64,000 nt of DNA from Flavobacterium sufflavum (GTDB lineage Bacteria; Bacteroidota; Bacteroidia; Flavobacteriales; Flavobacteriaceae), in contig NZ_SACJ01000008.1 in NCBI RefSeq assembly GCF_004016525.1, forward strand, positions 62,001 to 126,000, read 5' to 3'. The position numbers were made by a program, and so were the translations under genes. This document shows positions 54,578-64,000 of the stretch, one piece after another (position 1 is the stretch's first letter; every line of letters starts with the position of its first letter). The notes beneath the pieces were generated by a model. That model was given only the letters and a program-made list of their open reading frames with translations, was not told where the DNA came from and searched no databases.

Positions 54578-57500
54578 ATGAAAAAAATAATTAAAGGGAA
54601 ATGGCTTAGTCCGTATTTGCCTAAAATTAGCCTAAAGATGAAACTAACCACGCTATTATTGATACTGTCTTTGGTGAGAATCCAAGCCAGTACTTATTCG
54701 CAAAATACAAAGTTGACACTAAATGTAAACAATACTTCTGTTGAGCAGTTGTTCAATAAAATCGAGTCTGTTTCGGAATATCGATTTTTATTTGAGAGCA
54801 ATTTGATTGATTTAGACAGAAAGGTTTCTGTTAATGTTGAGAAAAAGAAAATAATTGAGATTCTGGATAAAGTTTTCAAAGGAACAGATATTACTTATAC
54901 TATAAATGATCGTCAGATACTATTATTTAAGAAAAAAGAGCAAACGAACCAAATAGCAATCAATACTGTAGTGAAATCAGTCATTGAGCAGGATGATAAG
55001 ATTACAGGAGTGGTAAAAGATGCTCAAGGGATGCCATTGCCAGGGGTTAATGTTTTAGAAAAAGGGACAAAAAATGTTGCAGGAACTGATATAGATGGGA
55101 AATTCACTTTGCGTCTTTCTAATTCAAATGCGGTTTTACAAGTAAGTTATGTTGGTTTTAAAAACAAAGAAGTAAAAGTAGGAGGCAGAAGCTCTATAAC
55201 TATTGTTCTTGAGGAAAATTTGGAATCATTAGATGAGGTGAAGGTGGTTTCATTTGGTTATGGAACTATTAAAAAAGAGAATTTATTAGGTTCTGTTGCT
55301 TCTATAGGGGCAAAGGAATTGTCTAAAATTCCAGTTACCAATGTAGCTGAAGCTATGGCAGGTAGACTTGCAGGAGTTAGTGTGCAATCCGTGGATGGTG
55401 CTCCAGGGGCAGATATTATGATTCGTGTTAGAGGAGGAGGATCAATTACTCAGGATAATTCTCCTTTGTATGTTGTTGATGGATTTATTGTAAGTAATAT
55501 TAATGATATTCCTCCTGGGGATATATTGAGTATCGACATTTTGAAAGATGCTGCAACTACAGCTATTTATGGTGCTCAAGGAGCAAATGGGGTAGTAATT
55601 ATTACGACAAAAAAACCAAAAGCAGGAAAAACAACAGTAACTTTTAATCATTATACACAATTTTTAAAATTGCCTACTGATAGAAAAATGGATGTTTTGT
55701 CTCCTTATGAGTATGTGACTATGCAATATGAAACTGCCCGTATGAAATCGGATGCTGATGTTAGAAATTTTGAAAAATTTTATGGAAAATTTGATGATTT
55801 AGAATTGTACAAATACAAAAAAGCTAATGATTGGCAGGAAGATGTTTTAGGGAAATCTACGATTTCGTATTACAATAATATTAGTGTTTCGGGAGGAACT
55901 GAAACAACCAAATTGTCTTTAAGTTATACTAATAATAATGATGAGGGTTTAATGATAGGTTCTGGTTTAAATCGTGATGTTATTAATTTTAAAATAAATC
56001 ACGAGATTACTAAAAAATTAAAACTTGATGCATCTGCTAGAATTACCAATTTAGAGGTTGATGGAGCAGGAACTTCAGGTGGTGCTCAGGTAAGAGTTAA
56101 GAATTTAGTTACTTCAAGACCAACTAACGGTATTGCAGATGAATTAGAATTTGATATTGCAAATGTAGACAATGAAGATGATTATCAGGCTTTTGTGTTG
56201 AATTTGATAAATCCGGTAGAATTGGCAAAGCAAGATTGGAGAAAAAGAATAACTAAGAGTTATGTAATTAACGGAGGATTAACTTGGGATATTTTAGATA
56301 ATTTAACAGCTAAAACTGTTTTTACTTCAAGTAAAACGTATGGAGAAAATCTTAGGTTTTTTGGACCATTAACAGGTACATCACAACAGGAAGGGAATAG
56401 TTTACCCTTAGGTACAAAAGATGATTCAGAAGGATTGTCATATAGAGTGTCGAATACTGTGAATTATGATTTTAAAAATATTGGGGAACATCAATTAGGA
56501 ATATTGGTAGGTCAGGAAGTTTTGTCAAGAGGAGGTAAAGCACAATCTGTTAGAGTAGAGAATTTCAGAGCTTCAATAACTCCAGAAGAAATGTTTGCAG
56601 CGATGGCTTTAGGGACAGTTGTTGAACATAAAACTGAAAATTATACAGATGAAAACTGGTCTTCACTTTTTGGTAGGGCTAATTATTCTTATAAAGACAA
56701 GTACTTGTTTACAGCAACCATTCGTCGTGATGCATCGAGTAAATTTTCAGGGAAAAATAATATAGGTATTTTTCCAGCATTTGCTGCAGGTTGGAAAATT
56801 TCTAGCGAACCATTCTTGAAAAATTCTAAAATAGTGGATGAGTTAAAATTGAGAGTGAGTTATGGGGAAACGGGTAATGATAGAATTCCTGCAAATTCCA
56901 CTAAGTTTTTGTTTCAAGCAGAAACTAATAATGGTCCGGGTTTAGGTACAAATGCTTACAATGTATATTATGGTGTAGCGGGAAGTACATTGTTTAATCC
57001 TGATTTGATTTGGGAGACAACTATTAATAGAAATTTAGGTTTAGATTTTAGACTTTTCAATTCTGTAATTAATGGTAGTGTAGATTTATATAGAAATACG
57101 ACTAAAGATTTATTATTGCAGTCAGCAATTTCACAAACATCAGGATTTAGCTCTCAGTGGGCTAATATAGGAAGTACCCAAAATGAAGGAATTGAATTGG
57201 CGATGAATGCAAGTTTAATTAATAAAAAGGATTTTTCATTGAATCTTAATTTCAATTTTGGAATCAATAAGACAAAAATAGTGGAGTTGGATGGGACAAC
57301 AGAGCGCTTTTTTCAATCTAACTGGGCTAGTACTGATTTGAAAGATAGAGACGATTATTATTTACAAGTTGGTAAATCTATCGGTTTAATTTATGGTTAT
57401 GTAAATGATGGTATGTATACTGTAGATGATTTTGATAGTTATAATGCAACCACCCGTAGTTATGTTTTAAAAGCAGGAATTCCTGATAATAAAGGAATAT

Positions 57501-58192
57501 TAGGAGTATCTAGTATTAAACCAGGATATATGAAATTGAAAGATTTAAATGGTGATGGTGTAATTAATACTAATGATAGAAAGGTAATTGGAAATGCATT
57601 ACCAAAAGCACAAGGAGGATTTGGTTTGACAGGAAATGTTAAAGGTTTTGATTTTACAGCATTTTTTAACTGGTCATTAGGTAATGATGTTTATAATACA
57701 GGTAAAATTGATTACAATCAATTGTACCGTACCTCTTATGGTAATATGCTGAATACAATGAATTCTTCTAATAGATTTACTTATATCGATATGGATGGTT
57801 CTTATACAGGAACTCCAGGAGGTATTGTAACTGATTTGGGACAATTAGCTGAGATGAACCAAGGAAAAACAATTTGGAGTGGTAATAACTCTTTTGGAGG
57901 GGCTACAGCTGTTGTTAGTGACTGGGCAATTGAAGATGGATCTTATTTGAGATTAAACAATGTGACTATTGGTTATAGTGTACCTCTAAAAGATTTCAAA
58001 AAATCGCCAGTATCTAGTTTACGTTTCTTTGTTACAGGAACTAATTTGGCTTTATGGACTAAATATTCTGGCTATGATCCAGATGTAAATTCATCAAGAA
58101 GTAGTACAACTGCTGTTTTAGCTCCGGGATTAGATTACTCTTCTTATCCAAAAAGTAGAACATTTACTTTTGGAGTGAATGCTACTTTTTAA
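54578..58192 (+). CDS. SusC/RagA-family TonB-dependent receptor with STN signalling domain
   Basis: A 1204-residue outer-membrane protein. After an extended signal sequence, an STN domain (about residues 45-120, LTLNVNNTSVEQLFNKIES) precedes a carboxypeptidase-regulatory-like domain (ITGVVKDAQGMPLPGVNVLE). The plug follows, with VAEAMAGRLAGVSVQ and DNSPLYVVDGFI. The rest is a 22-strand-type barrel ending in RTFTFGVNATF. It imports pectic oligosaccharides with the SusD partner. The STN domain marks it as a transducer to the FecR-like protein encoded upstream, unlike the HTCS regulation in the first third of the window. Confidence 0.96.
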   Translation: MKKIIKGKWLSPYLPKISLKMKLTTLLLILSLVRIQASTYSQNTKLTLNVNNTSVEQLFNKIESVSEYRFLFESNLIDLDRKVSVNVEKKKIIEILDKVFKGTDITYTINDRQILLFKKKEQTNQIAINTVVKSVIEQDDKITGVVKDAQGMPLPGVNVLEKGTKNVAGTDIDGKFTLRLSNSNAVLQVSYVGFKNKEVKVGGRSSITIVLEENLESLDEVKVVSFGYGTIKKENLLGSVASIGAKELSKIPVTNVAEAMAGRLAGVSVQSVDGAPGADIMIRVRGGGSITQDNSPLYVVDGFIVSNINDIPPGDILSIDILKDAATTAIYGAQGANGVVIITTKKPKAGKTTVTFNHYTQFLKLPTDRKMDVLSPYEYVTMQYETARMKSDADVRNFEKFYGKFDDLELYKYKKANDWQEDVLGKSTISYYNNISVSGGTETTKLSLSYTNNNDEGLMIGSGLNRDVINFKINHEITKKLKLDASARITNLEVDGAGTSGGAQVRVKNLVTSRPTNGIADELEFDIANVDNEDDYQAFVLNLINPVELAKQDWRKRITKSYVINGGLTWDILDNLTAKTVFTSSKTYGENLRFFGPLTGTSQQEGNSLPLGTKDDSEGLSYRVSNTVNYDFKNIGEHQLGILVGQEVLSRGGKAQSVRVENFRASITPEEMFAAMALGTVVEHKTENYTDENWSSLFGRANYSYKDKYLFTATIRRDASSKFSGKNNIGIFPAFAAGWKISSEPFLKNSKIVDELKLRVSYGETGNDRIPANSTKFLFQAETNNGPGLGTNAYNVYYGVAGSTLFNPDLIWETTINRNLGLDFRLFNSVINGSVDLYRNTTKDLLLQSAISQTSGFSSQWANIGSTQNEGIELAMNASLINKKDFSLNLNFNFGINKTKIVELDGTTERFFQSNWASTDLKDRDDYYLQVGKSIGLIYGYVNDGMYTVDDFDSYNATTRSYVLKAGIPDNKGILGVSSIKPGYMKLKDLNGDGVINTNDRKVIGNALPKAQGGFGLTGNVKGFDFTAFFNWSLGNDVYNTGKIDYNQLYRTSYGNMLNTMNSSNRFTYIDMDGSYTGTPGGIVTDLGQLAEMNQGKTIWSGNNSFGGATAVVSDWAIEDGSYLRLNNVTIGYSVPLKDFKKSPVSSLRFFVTGTNLALWTKYSGYDPDVNSSRSSTTAVLAPGLDYSSYPKSRTFTFGVNATF

Positions 58193-58243
58193 TCTAAGTA
58201 AAGTACAATTGATAACAATTAAAAAAACATAAAAAATATTATT

Positions 58244-60046
58244 ATGAAGATTATAAAAAGCTTATTAATTATGGTACTTGCATTCTTTATGAATGGATGT
58301 TCCGATTTCTTAGATCCGGATTCGTTATCCACATTCGATACCCAATATGTGTTTTCTAATGTTGATGATGCCAGAAAAGCGACAAATGCAATTTATGCAC
58401 ATTTTAGTGAAGATGCATTTAGATCCAGATTGTCTAATAACATGACAGGAAATACCGATATTGAGCAGAATTCAGGAACAGGAAGTACGGCACGTTATGA
58501 GATTTGGCGTTTAGAAGCACAACCAAACAATGGGGATTTGAAAATTGTTTGGGAAGTTGCATATAGAGCTATTAGAGATGCTAATATAGTTATAGAAGGG
58601 ATTTCAAGTAGCGCTGCTTTGAATTCAACAGATGCGGCGATACAAAATGATATGAAACAGTTTTTAGGAGAGGCTTATACGTTGAGAGCCTATTGGTATA
58701 GCATGTTGATTTATCATTTTGGTGATGTACCTTTTTCAACTAAGGCACCTAAGCCAGGAGTAGAATTTAATTTACCGAAAGAAGATAGAAATGTGATTCT
58801 TTCGTCACTTATTCAGGATTTAATTAATGCTGAAGCTGGTATGAAATGGGCTGATGAGCTACCTTTTGGTATTGAGCAGGTTAATAGAGAATATACATTA
58901 GGAATGATTTCGAGACTAGCTTTGCAAAGAGGAGGTTATTTCCTGAAGCCAGATATGACTATGGAGAGAAAATCGGATTATTTAGATTATTATGCTATTG
59001 CTCGTGATTATTCTAAAAAGTTAATAGATTTAAAAGACAGAGCATTGCCTAAGGATTTTAGACAAGTTTTCCTAAATCAATCTAAGTTTATTGTTGCAAG
59101 TAATAGTGATATGTTATTTGAGGTTCCATTTGCCATAGGAGAAGGAGATGTAGGATGGAACATTGGTATTAGAGTAGATTCTGGTTCACACCCTTATGGG
59201 GCAGGAAGTAATTATATGAGTGTACCTCCAACCTATTATTATTCTTTTGATAAAAAAGATATTAGAAGAGATGTTACTTGTGGATTGTATTTTAGAGATA
59301 AAGATTTTAAACAGCAAATGGTTGCTGTAGGCTCTATTTCGCAAGGAAAATGGAGTAGAGAGTTTTTAAATCCTCCTCCTGGTCCATCTACTGATAAAGG
59401 AACAGGAATTAACTGGCCAATGATGCGTTATGCAGATGTTTTATTAATGTTCGCAGAGGCTGATAACGAATTGAATAATGGACCAACACCAGCAGCAAAA
59501 GAAGCATTTAAAAGAGTAAGACAAAGAGCTTTTGATGAGGCTGACTGGGCCATAAAAGTAGATCAGTATATTGCTGCTGCTTCTAGTAAGCAAGCTTTCT
59601 TTAAGGCTATAGTAGATGAAAGAGCTTGGGAATTTGGTGGAGAGATGATTCGTAAATATGAATTAATTCGTTGGAATTTATATGATACAAAAATAAATGA
59701 GACAATTACAGGATTGAAAAAATTAGCTGATGATGCTTTTTATGGGCTTGGCACCTTACCGGATTATTTATATTGGAAGTATGATACTTCAGGGAAGTTG
59801 GTGATTTTAAATCCTGATACTAAGCTATTGGCTGCTCCTGATGCTAGCTGGACTAGATTTAGTTGGTTAATTGGTTTACATAGAACTCCAAATGCAGCTG
59901 ATCCATCTGCTTATCAAACATGGATTACAACTAACTGGGCTAATTATACAAAGGCACCAGTTAGATACATCATGCCAATTCCTAGTGTGGCCGTAACAAA
60001 TAGTTTAGGTTTATTGAAAAATGATGGTTACGGATTTAATTTTTAA
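58244..60046 (+). CDS. SusD/RagB-family glycan-binding lipoprotein
   Basis: A 600-residue lipoprotein (MVLAFFMNGCSDFLDPDS). TPR-like helical repeats typical of SusD are visible, such as FLGEAYTLRAYWYSMLIYHF, followed by the C-terminal RYADVLLMFAEADNEL and IVDERAWEFGGEMIRKYEL. It would form the lid of the SusC pore and bind the oligosaccharide. It starts 51 nt after susC. Confidence 0.96.
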   Translation: MKIIKSLLIMVLAFFMNGCSDFLDPDSLSTFDTQYVFSNVDDARKATNAIYAHFSEDAFRSRLSNNMTGNTDIEQNSGTGSTARYEIWRLEAQPNNGDLKIVWEVAYRAIRDANIVIEGISSSAALNSTDAAIQNDMKQFLGEAYTLRAYWYSMLIYHFGDVPFSTKAPKPGVEFNLPKEDRNVILSSLIQDLINAEAGMKWADELPFGIEQVNREYTLGMISRLALQRGGYFLKPDMTMERKSDYLDYYAIARDYSKKLIDLKDRALPKDFRQVFLNQSKFIVASNSDMLFEVPFAIGEGDVGWNIGIRVDSGSHPYGAGSNYMSVPPTYYYSFDKKDIRRDVTCGLYFRDKDFKQQMVAVGSISQGKWSREFLNPPPGPSTDKGTGINWPMMRYADVLLMFAEADNELNNGPTPAAKEAFKRVRQRAFDEADWAIKVDQYIAAASSKQAFFKAIVDERAWEFGGEMIRKYELIRWNLYDTKINETITGLKKLADDAFYGLGTLPDYLYWKYDTSGKLVILNPDTKLLAAPDASWTRFSWLIGLHRTPNAADPSAYQTWITTNWANYTKAPVRYIMPIPSVAVTNSLGLLKNDGYGFNF

Positions 60047-60074
60047 GTTGTTTAATCAATTAAAAAACACTCAA

Positions 60075-61688
60075 ATGAAAAATGTTAATTTAAATATATA
60101 TAAAGCATTAATACTGATAGTAGGTGTTTTATTCTTTGTTTCTTGTAGTGAGAATGAAGGACTCGTGCAAACCAGACTTTTTAGACCTGTTTTGAGTAAA
60201 GAACTAAGCTCAGTTGATAATACGATTATTGTTAATATGGGTAAAATGAAAGAGGCAATTGCTTACAAGGTAGAGATCAGTCGGGATACTTTCAAAACCA
60301 TTGTTAGAACCTTTGAAGGCCCTGAAAATAATGTGATTTTTAGCGGACTGGTTTGGAATGCTTTATATCAGGTACGGGCAACTGCTTATGCTGCAGATGC
60401 GCAATATGATAGTAAAATATCTGATTTGGGAGAAATTAAAACTCAGCGTTTCCCATCTATTATGGCTATTCCTGCGAGTTCAGATGTTATTGATACTGGT
60501 GCAAAAGTACATTGGACTACAGCTGGCGCAGCTGTAACTGGGGTAAAAGTATTTGCTTTTGCAGATGAGTTATTACAAACACCTTTAGCTAGCTATACGG
60601 TTTCAGATGCTGAAAGATTGGCAGGAGAAAAAATTATTTATGGTTTGACTCCAGGTACTAAATATCAAATAGCAATATATAGTAATGCTGAAGCTAGAGG
60701 ATGGGAAGTTTATGCAACAAAACCTCCTTTGGTTTTAGGATCAAATGATATTGATCTTCGGGGGATTAATGATCCGGCAATATTAAGTACAACTTTGACA
60801 ACAGCTGTTGATGGAAGTACTATCTTATTAGATGGTAATAATACCTATAATATTAATTCTACTTATTCTTTTAATAAGTCATTGAAAATTAAAAGTGGTT
60901 ATTCATTCAATCCGGCAGGGGCTACATTAAATTTGGTAGCTAATTTTAATTTGGTAGCAAATAGTACTGTTGCTTCTATTGTTTTTGAGGGATTAACATT
61001 AACCTCTACAGATGTTGCTGCATCATCTAAGTATGTTTTCAATGTGGCTCAAAATGGAAATATTGGCGAAATAGCATTTAACAATTGTAAGATAAATAAT
61101 TTTAGAGGAATAGCTCGATTCCAGGCAAGTACAGGAACAATAGGGAAATATACCATCAATAATTCAATTGTAAACAATATTGGAGGTTATGGCGTTTTTA
61201 ATATTGATGTTGCTACCTGGACGGCTGGTGATGTTTTATTGAAAAATTCAACAATTTATCGCACTAATGTATTTTTGGCAAGTAAAAGTACAACTGCTAC
61301 AAAAAGTGTTTCAATCGAAGACTGTACTTTAAATGATTTTGTAGCAAAAACACGAGCAATTTTTGCATGGACAAATGAAGTAACCAACGGGATTACAATC
61401 AAAAATACCATAATGGGACGTGGTTGGGATACAACAGCAGGAGGAACTGATTATGCGATTGCAGGATATTCAGGTTTAGCAACTTCAAATTTTATCGTCG
61501 TTAATTCTTATTCTACTGCTGATTTTAAATATGTTACCGGGGCAAAAACAATTCCAAACTTCCCTAGTTTTACTTATGCTAAAAAAGTAGAAGACCTTTG
61601 GAAAGACATTCCGAATGGTGATTTTTCATTTAAAGATTCTGGCTTCGGAGGATTAAAAGACTCTGGAGATCCTCGCTGGAGATTATAA
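60075..61688 (+). CDS. DUF4957/DUF5123-like surface lipoprotein with N-terminal Ig/FN3-like domains
   Basis: ATG 60075 is chosen because the lipoprotein signal (LILIVGVLFFVSCSEN) follows directly. The frame from 60021 overlaps the SusD gene. In the 537-residue product, residues about 30-225 look like two fibronectin-III-like domains. From about 235 a beta-helix begins (DIDLRGINDPAILSTTLTTA) with repeated VNNIGGYGVFNID-like turns, and the C-terminus ends in KDSGDPRWRL, typical of DUF5123. Proteins of this kind follow SusD in pectin PULs and are thought to bind or process pectin at the surface. The beta-helix could hide a lyase activity, but no catalytic motif is evident. Confidence 0.75.
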   Translation: MKNVNLNIYKALILIVGVLFFVSCSENEGLVQTRLFRPVLSKELSSVDNTIIVNMGKMKEAIAYKVEISRDTFKTIVRTFEGPENNVIFSGLVWNALYQVRATAYAADAQYDSKISDLGEIKTQRFPSIMAIPASSDVIDTGAKVHWTTAGAAVTGVKVFAFADELLQTPLASYTVSDAERLAGEKIIYGLTPGTKYQIAIYSNAEARGWEVYATKPPLVLGSNDIDLRGINDPAILSTTLTTAVDGSTILLDGNNTYNINSTYSFNKSLKIKSGYSFNPAGATLNLVANFNLVANSTVASIVFEGLTLTSTDVAASSKYVFNVAQNGNIGEIAFNNCKINNFRGIARFQASTGTIGKYTINNSIVNNIGGYGVFNIDVATWTAGDVLLKNSTIYRTNVFLASKSTTATKSVSIEDCTLNDFVAKTRAIFAWTNEVTNGITIKNTIMGRGWDTTAGGTDYAIAGYSGLATSNFIVVNSYSTADFKYVTGAKTIPNFPSFTYAKKVEDLWKDIPNGDFSFKDSGFGGLKDSGDPRWRL

Positions 61689-61714
61689 CACAGTTAGTTT
61701 GTTAGTTTTTTATT

Positions 61715-61750
61715 GAGGCATGCATAATTCATTTTTTGCATGCCTCTTTG
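61715..61750 (+). terminator. Hairpin terminator after the SusC/D unit
   Basis: A perfect 10-bp stem (GAGGCATGCA at 61715-61724, complement at 61737-61746) with a 12-nt loop is followed by a short T-stretch. It may attenuate rather than end transcription into the PL10 gene. Confidence 0.65.
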
Positions 61751-61892
61751 TGTATGCCCCAAATTGAAATACTTAGTAATGTATATATCACTTAGTTTCT
61801 ACTGTAAATACCGGGCAATACGATTAAATAATGTAGATAAATAGATTTTTCAACAACATATTTTTATTAACCCAATTAAAAAATTATTCGAA

Positions 61893-63452
61893 ATGAAAAA
61901 AATGATAATTTTAATTTGCTTGACTTTGTTTGTTTCCTGTTCAAAAGACGATTTAGGGCAAACACAAGTAAAAACAATCGTTATTAATGGGGACAATACA
62001 CTTACTAGTACGCCAAAACAACTAACAGCGGTTGTACTCCCTGCTGATGCAACTAATAAAGAACTAACATGGAGCGTCTCCGATCCTACAATAGCCGTTG
62101 TTACCGAAACAGGACTTTTAACAGGAATAAAAAACGGAACTGTAAAAGTAACCGCTACAGCTAAAGACGGTTCAGGAAGTTACGGAGATAAGACTTATAC
62201 CGTTTCAGGAATCACTGGTTCTACGGTTTTGATACAAAGTATTGTTATTACAGCAGCAAATATCACAAATGGTCAGCCACTACAATTAACGACGCAAATC
62301 CTGCCAGCAAATGCAGCAAATAAAACATTGAATTGGACGATTTCAAGCCAGGCTATAGCTACTATTAGTGCAGATGGTTTATTAACACCCAGACTTAATG
62401 GTACAGTAACAGTAACAGCTACCAGTAATGATGGAAGTGGAAAAAGTGCCCAAATCCAAATTACTATTTCTGGAGTTACAACAGTTTATGCTACAACCGT
62501 AAGAGCCGAAAGTATATTGTTATGGCAAAGGAATAATGGAGGCTGGGGAAAAGCTGTCCCTGATTTAAATGATTACAATCTGGCACAAACAGCAGAACAG
62601 AAAGCTGCTGCATTGGCTTCAAAAGGGAGTACAGATACTACAATAGACAATGGACATGTTGTTACTGAATTGAGATGGTTGATAGCTGATTATAAAACGA
62701 CTAATAATCCTAATTATTTGGCTGCTGCAGAAAAAGCGATTGATTGGCTATTTTTAGCACAATATGCCAATGGCGGTTGGCCACAGTATTATCCTGATAA
62801 AAGTGGTTACAGACATCAAATAACCTATAATGATAATGCTATTGCTAATGTGATGAATTTGATGTGGGATATTATTAAAGGTAAAAATAATTTAGAACTT
62901 GTAAATCCAGCTTATAAAGACAAGGCAACTACAGCGTTCAAAAAAGGAATTGATATTATATTACAAACACAGATTACTTATAAAGGCAAAAAAACAGTTT
63001 GGTGTGCACAACATGACGAGGTGACTTTGCAACCGGCATTAGCCAGAGCTTATGAGTTACCTTCTTTTAGTGGTTCGGAATCGGTGGGGATTGTACGCGT
63101 TTTAATGCTTGTTGAACAACCATCGGCCGCTGTAAAACAAGCTGTAAAAGATGCAGTTGACTGGTTTAGTGGGGCTAAACTTTTTGATATTGCTACAAAA
63201 AAAATTACGGACTCTTCTCAGCCTTCGGGAGAGGACGTGATAGTAATTTCTTCTTCTGGAAATGTAATATGGGCAAGATTTTATGATTTAACAAACAATT
63301 TACCGATGTTTTGTGGACGTGACGGAATTCCAAAAGCGACCCTGGCCGAAATTGATAACGAAAGAAGAGTGGGCTACTCATGGTATGGAAATTGGCCTGC
63401 AACTTTGATTGCTACTGAATACACAGCTTGGAAATCTAAAAATGGATTATAG
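61893..63452 (+). CDS. PL10 pectate lyase lipoprotein with two BIG2-like domains
   Basis: A 519-residue lipoprotein (LICLTLFVSCSKDD). Two bacterial Ig-like (BIG2) domains occupy about residues 25-105 and 110-198, with repeated ELTWSVSDPTIAVVTETGLL and TLNWTISSQAIATISADGLL strands. The PL10 catalytic domain follows from about 203: RAESILLWQRNNGGWGKAV, NGGWPQYYPD, HQITYNDNAI, then WCAQHDEVTLQPALARAYEL, which includes the conserved Arg. It cleaves de-esterified polygalacturonate at the cell surface by beta-elimination. The next gene encodes the matching methylesterase. Confidence 0.94.
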   Translation: MKKMIILICLTLFVSCSKDDLGQTQVKTIVINGDNTLTSTPKQLTAVVLPADATNKELTWSVSDPTIAVVTETGLLTGIKNGTVKVTATAKDGSGSYGDKTYTVSGITGSTVLIQSIVITAANITNGQPLQLTTQILPANAANKTLNWTISSQAIATISADGLLTPRLNGTVTVTATSNDGSGKSAQIQITISGVTTVYATTVRAESILLWQRNNGGWGKAVPDLNDYNLAQTAEQKAAALASKGSTDTTIDNGHVVTELRWLIADYKTTNNPNYLAAAEKAIDWLFLAQYANGGWPQYYPDKSGYRHQITYNDNAIANVMNLMWDIIKGKNNLELVNPAYKDKATTAFKKGIDIILQTQITYKGKKTVWCAQHDEVTLQPALARAYELPSFSGSESVGIVRVLMLVEQPSAAVKQAVKDAVDWFSGAKLFDIATKKITDSSQPSGEDVIVISSSGNVIWARFYDLTNNLPMFCGRDGIPKATLAEIDNERRVGYSWYGNWPATLIATEYTAWKSKNGL

Positions 63453-63500
63453 GTAAAGGAGGATTGTTCGATTTTAATTATAAATAAAAAAAGAGTACTA

Positions 63501-64000
63501 ATGATAAATAAAAATAAAGTAATGATTTTAAATTTTTTAATGGCTTCTGTTTTTTTTATAAGTTGTTCTACAACAGATACTCCAAAAGAAACACCAGCAG
63601 GAGAAACACCCAAAGGAGAAGTCAAATCTTATGATATTATTGTAGATTCAAAAGGGACAGGGGATTTTACAACAGTACAAGCAGCAATCAATTCGGTTGT
63701 TTTCTTGAAAACAATCGAAACAAAAATTTACATTAAAAATGGTGTCTATAAGGAGAAATTAGAATTAGCTCAAAATAAAAACAATATCACTTTAATAGGA
63801 GAAAGCAAGGAGAATGTCATCTTTACTTATGACGATTATGCTTCTAAAAAAAATAGTGCAGGACTAGAAATTGGTACTTCTGGTTCAGCCAGTTTTATTG
63901 TTGCCGGGAATAATTTTAAAGCTAAAAATATTACTTTCGAAAATTCATCAGGAAATGTTGGTCAGGCGGTAGCTGTTAGGGTTGATGGCGATAAGGTTAT
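63501..64000 (+). CDS. CE8 pectin methylesterase lipoprotein, 3' end missing
   Basis: I read this frame directly from the sequence. ATG at 63501 opens a frame that stays open to the window end (166 codons). The start gives a lipoprotein signal (ILNFLMASVFFISCSTT). After a Pro/Glu/Thr-rich linker the CE8 N-terminal strand IVDSKGTGDFTTVQAAINS, the GVYKEKLEL turn and TLIGESKENVIFTYDDYA appear, very like the CE8 half of the fusion at 48255. The catalytic QDTLY, DFIFG and GRPW motifs should lie beyond the window. It starts 48 nt after the PL10 gene. Confidence 0.93.
   Translation, partial: MINKNKVMILNFLMASVFFISCSTTDTPKETPAGETPKGEVKSYDIIVDSKGTGDFTTVQAAINSVVFLKTIETKIYIKNGVYKEKLELAQNKNNITLIGESKENVIFTYDDYASKKNSAGLEIGTSGSASFIVAGNNFKAKNITFENSSGNVGQAVAVRVDGDKV

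Noticed and set aside
1-64000. Type IX secretion C-terminal domains on the CAZymes
   Set aside because: The C-termini of the secreted enzymes I inspected lack the usual gliding/T9SS sorting pattern. Lipoprotein or ordinary signal peptides explain their export.
1-64000. CRISPR array, tRNA, insertion sequence or prophage
   Set aside because: No regularly spaced repeats, cloverleaf-like sequence, transposase, integrase or phage gene was found.

Overview
The window looks like chromosomal DNA of a Flavobacterium-like member of the Bacteroidota. Base composition is AT-rich. There is a SusC/SusD pair, a hybrid two-component sensor (HTCS), a FecI/FecR-type sigma/anti-sigma pair, many Bacteroidota-type lipoproteins, and several -7 boxes of the TAnnTTTG type. 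It is a large, almost fully carbohydrate-catabolic region. I see no tRNA, rRNA, CRISPR array, insertion sequence or phage gene.

Region A (1-24349, all + strand) is a compact CAZyme operon: a truncated GH92 alpha-mannosidase, a toroid-type putative lyase, a DUF4861 protein, a divergent GH28, a second GH92, a GH89 alpha-N-acetylglucosaminidase, an HGSNAT/DUF5009-like membrane acetyltransferase, a Ca-dependent PI-PLC-like protein, a GH115 alpha-glucuronidase, a GH29 alpha-fucosidase, a metallophosphoesterase lipoprotein and an HTCS regulator. This activity set is unlike ordinary pectin or xylan loci. It fits stepwise removal of alpha-Man, alpha-GlcN(Ac) and alpha-1,2-GlcA from an inositol-phosphate lipid, i.e. 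plant glycosyl inositol phosphorylceramides (GIPCs) or GPI anchors. This is an inference and the main candidate for a new system.

Region B (24350-42234) is intracellular uronate metabolism. It has an ExuT-like transporter, a galactarate/glucarate module (GntP-type permease, GarD, KdgD, alpha-ketoglutarate semialdehyde dehydrogenase), then kduI-kduD-uxaC-kdgK-kdgA-uxaB-uxaA. Together these take galacturonate, unsaturated uronates and aldarates to pyruvate, glyceraldehyde-3-phosphate and alpha-ketoglutarate. A LacI-family repressor gene lies at the end on the - strand.

Region C (42235-64000) is an extracellular and periplasmic pectin system. One operon carries GH28, two GH105, GH43, a PL10-CE8 fusion, a CE12-like SGNH esterase and a second GH28. 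A divergent ECF sigma gene and fecR-like anti-sigma gene follow, then SusC (with an STN signalling domain), SusD, a DUF4957/DUF5123-like surface lipoprotein, a PL10 with two Ig-like domains, and a CE8 cut by the window end.

Five copies of a 14-bp palindrome, consensus TGTAATCGATTACA with a central CG, lie before exuT, the galactarate operon, kduI, the GH28 operon and the ECF sigma gene. Three abut or overlap a TAnnTTTG box, and a fourth lies just downstream of one. They probably define the regulon of the local LacI protein and link cytoplasmic uronate status to the outer-membrane uptake system.
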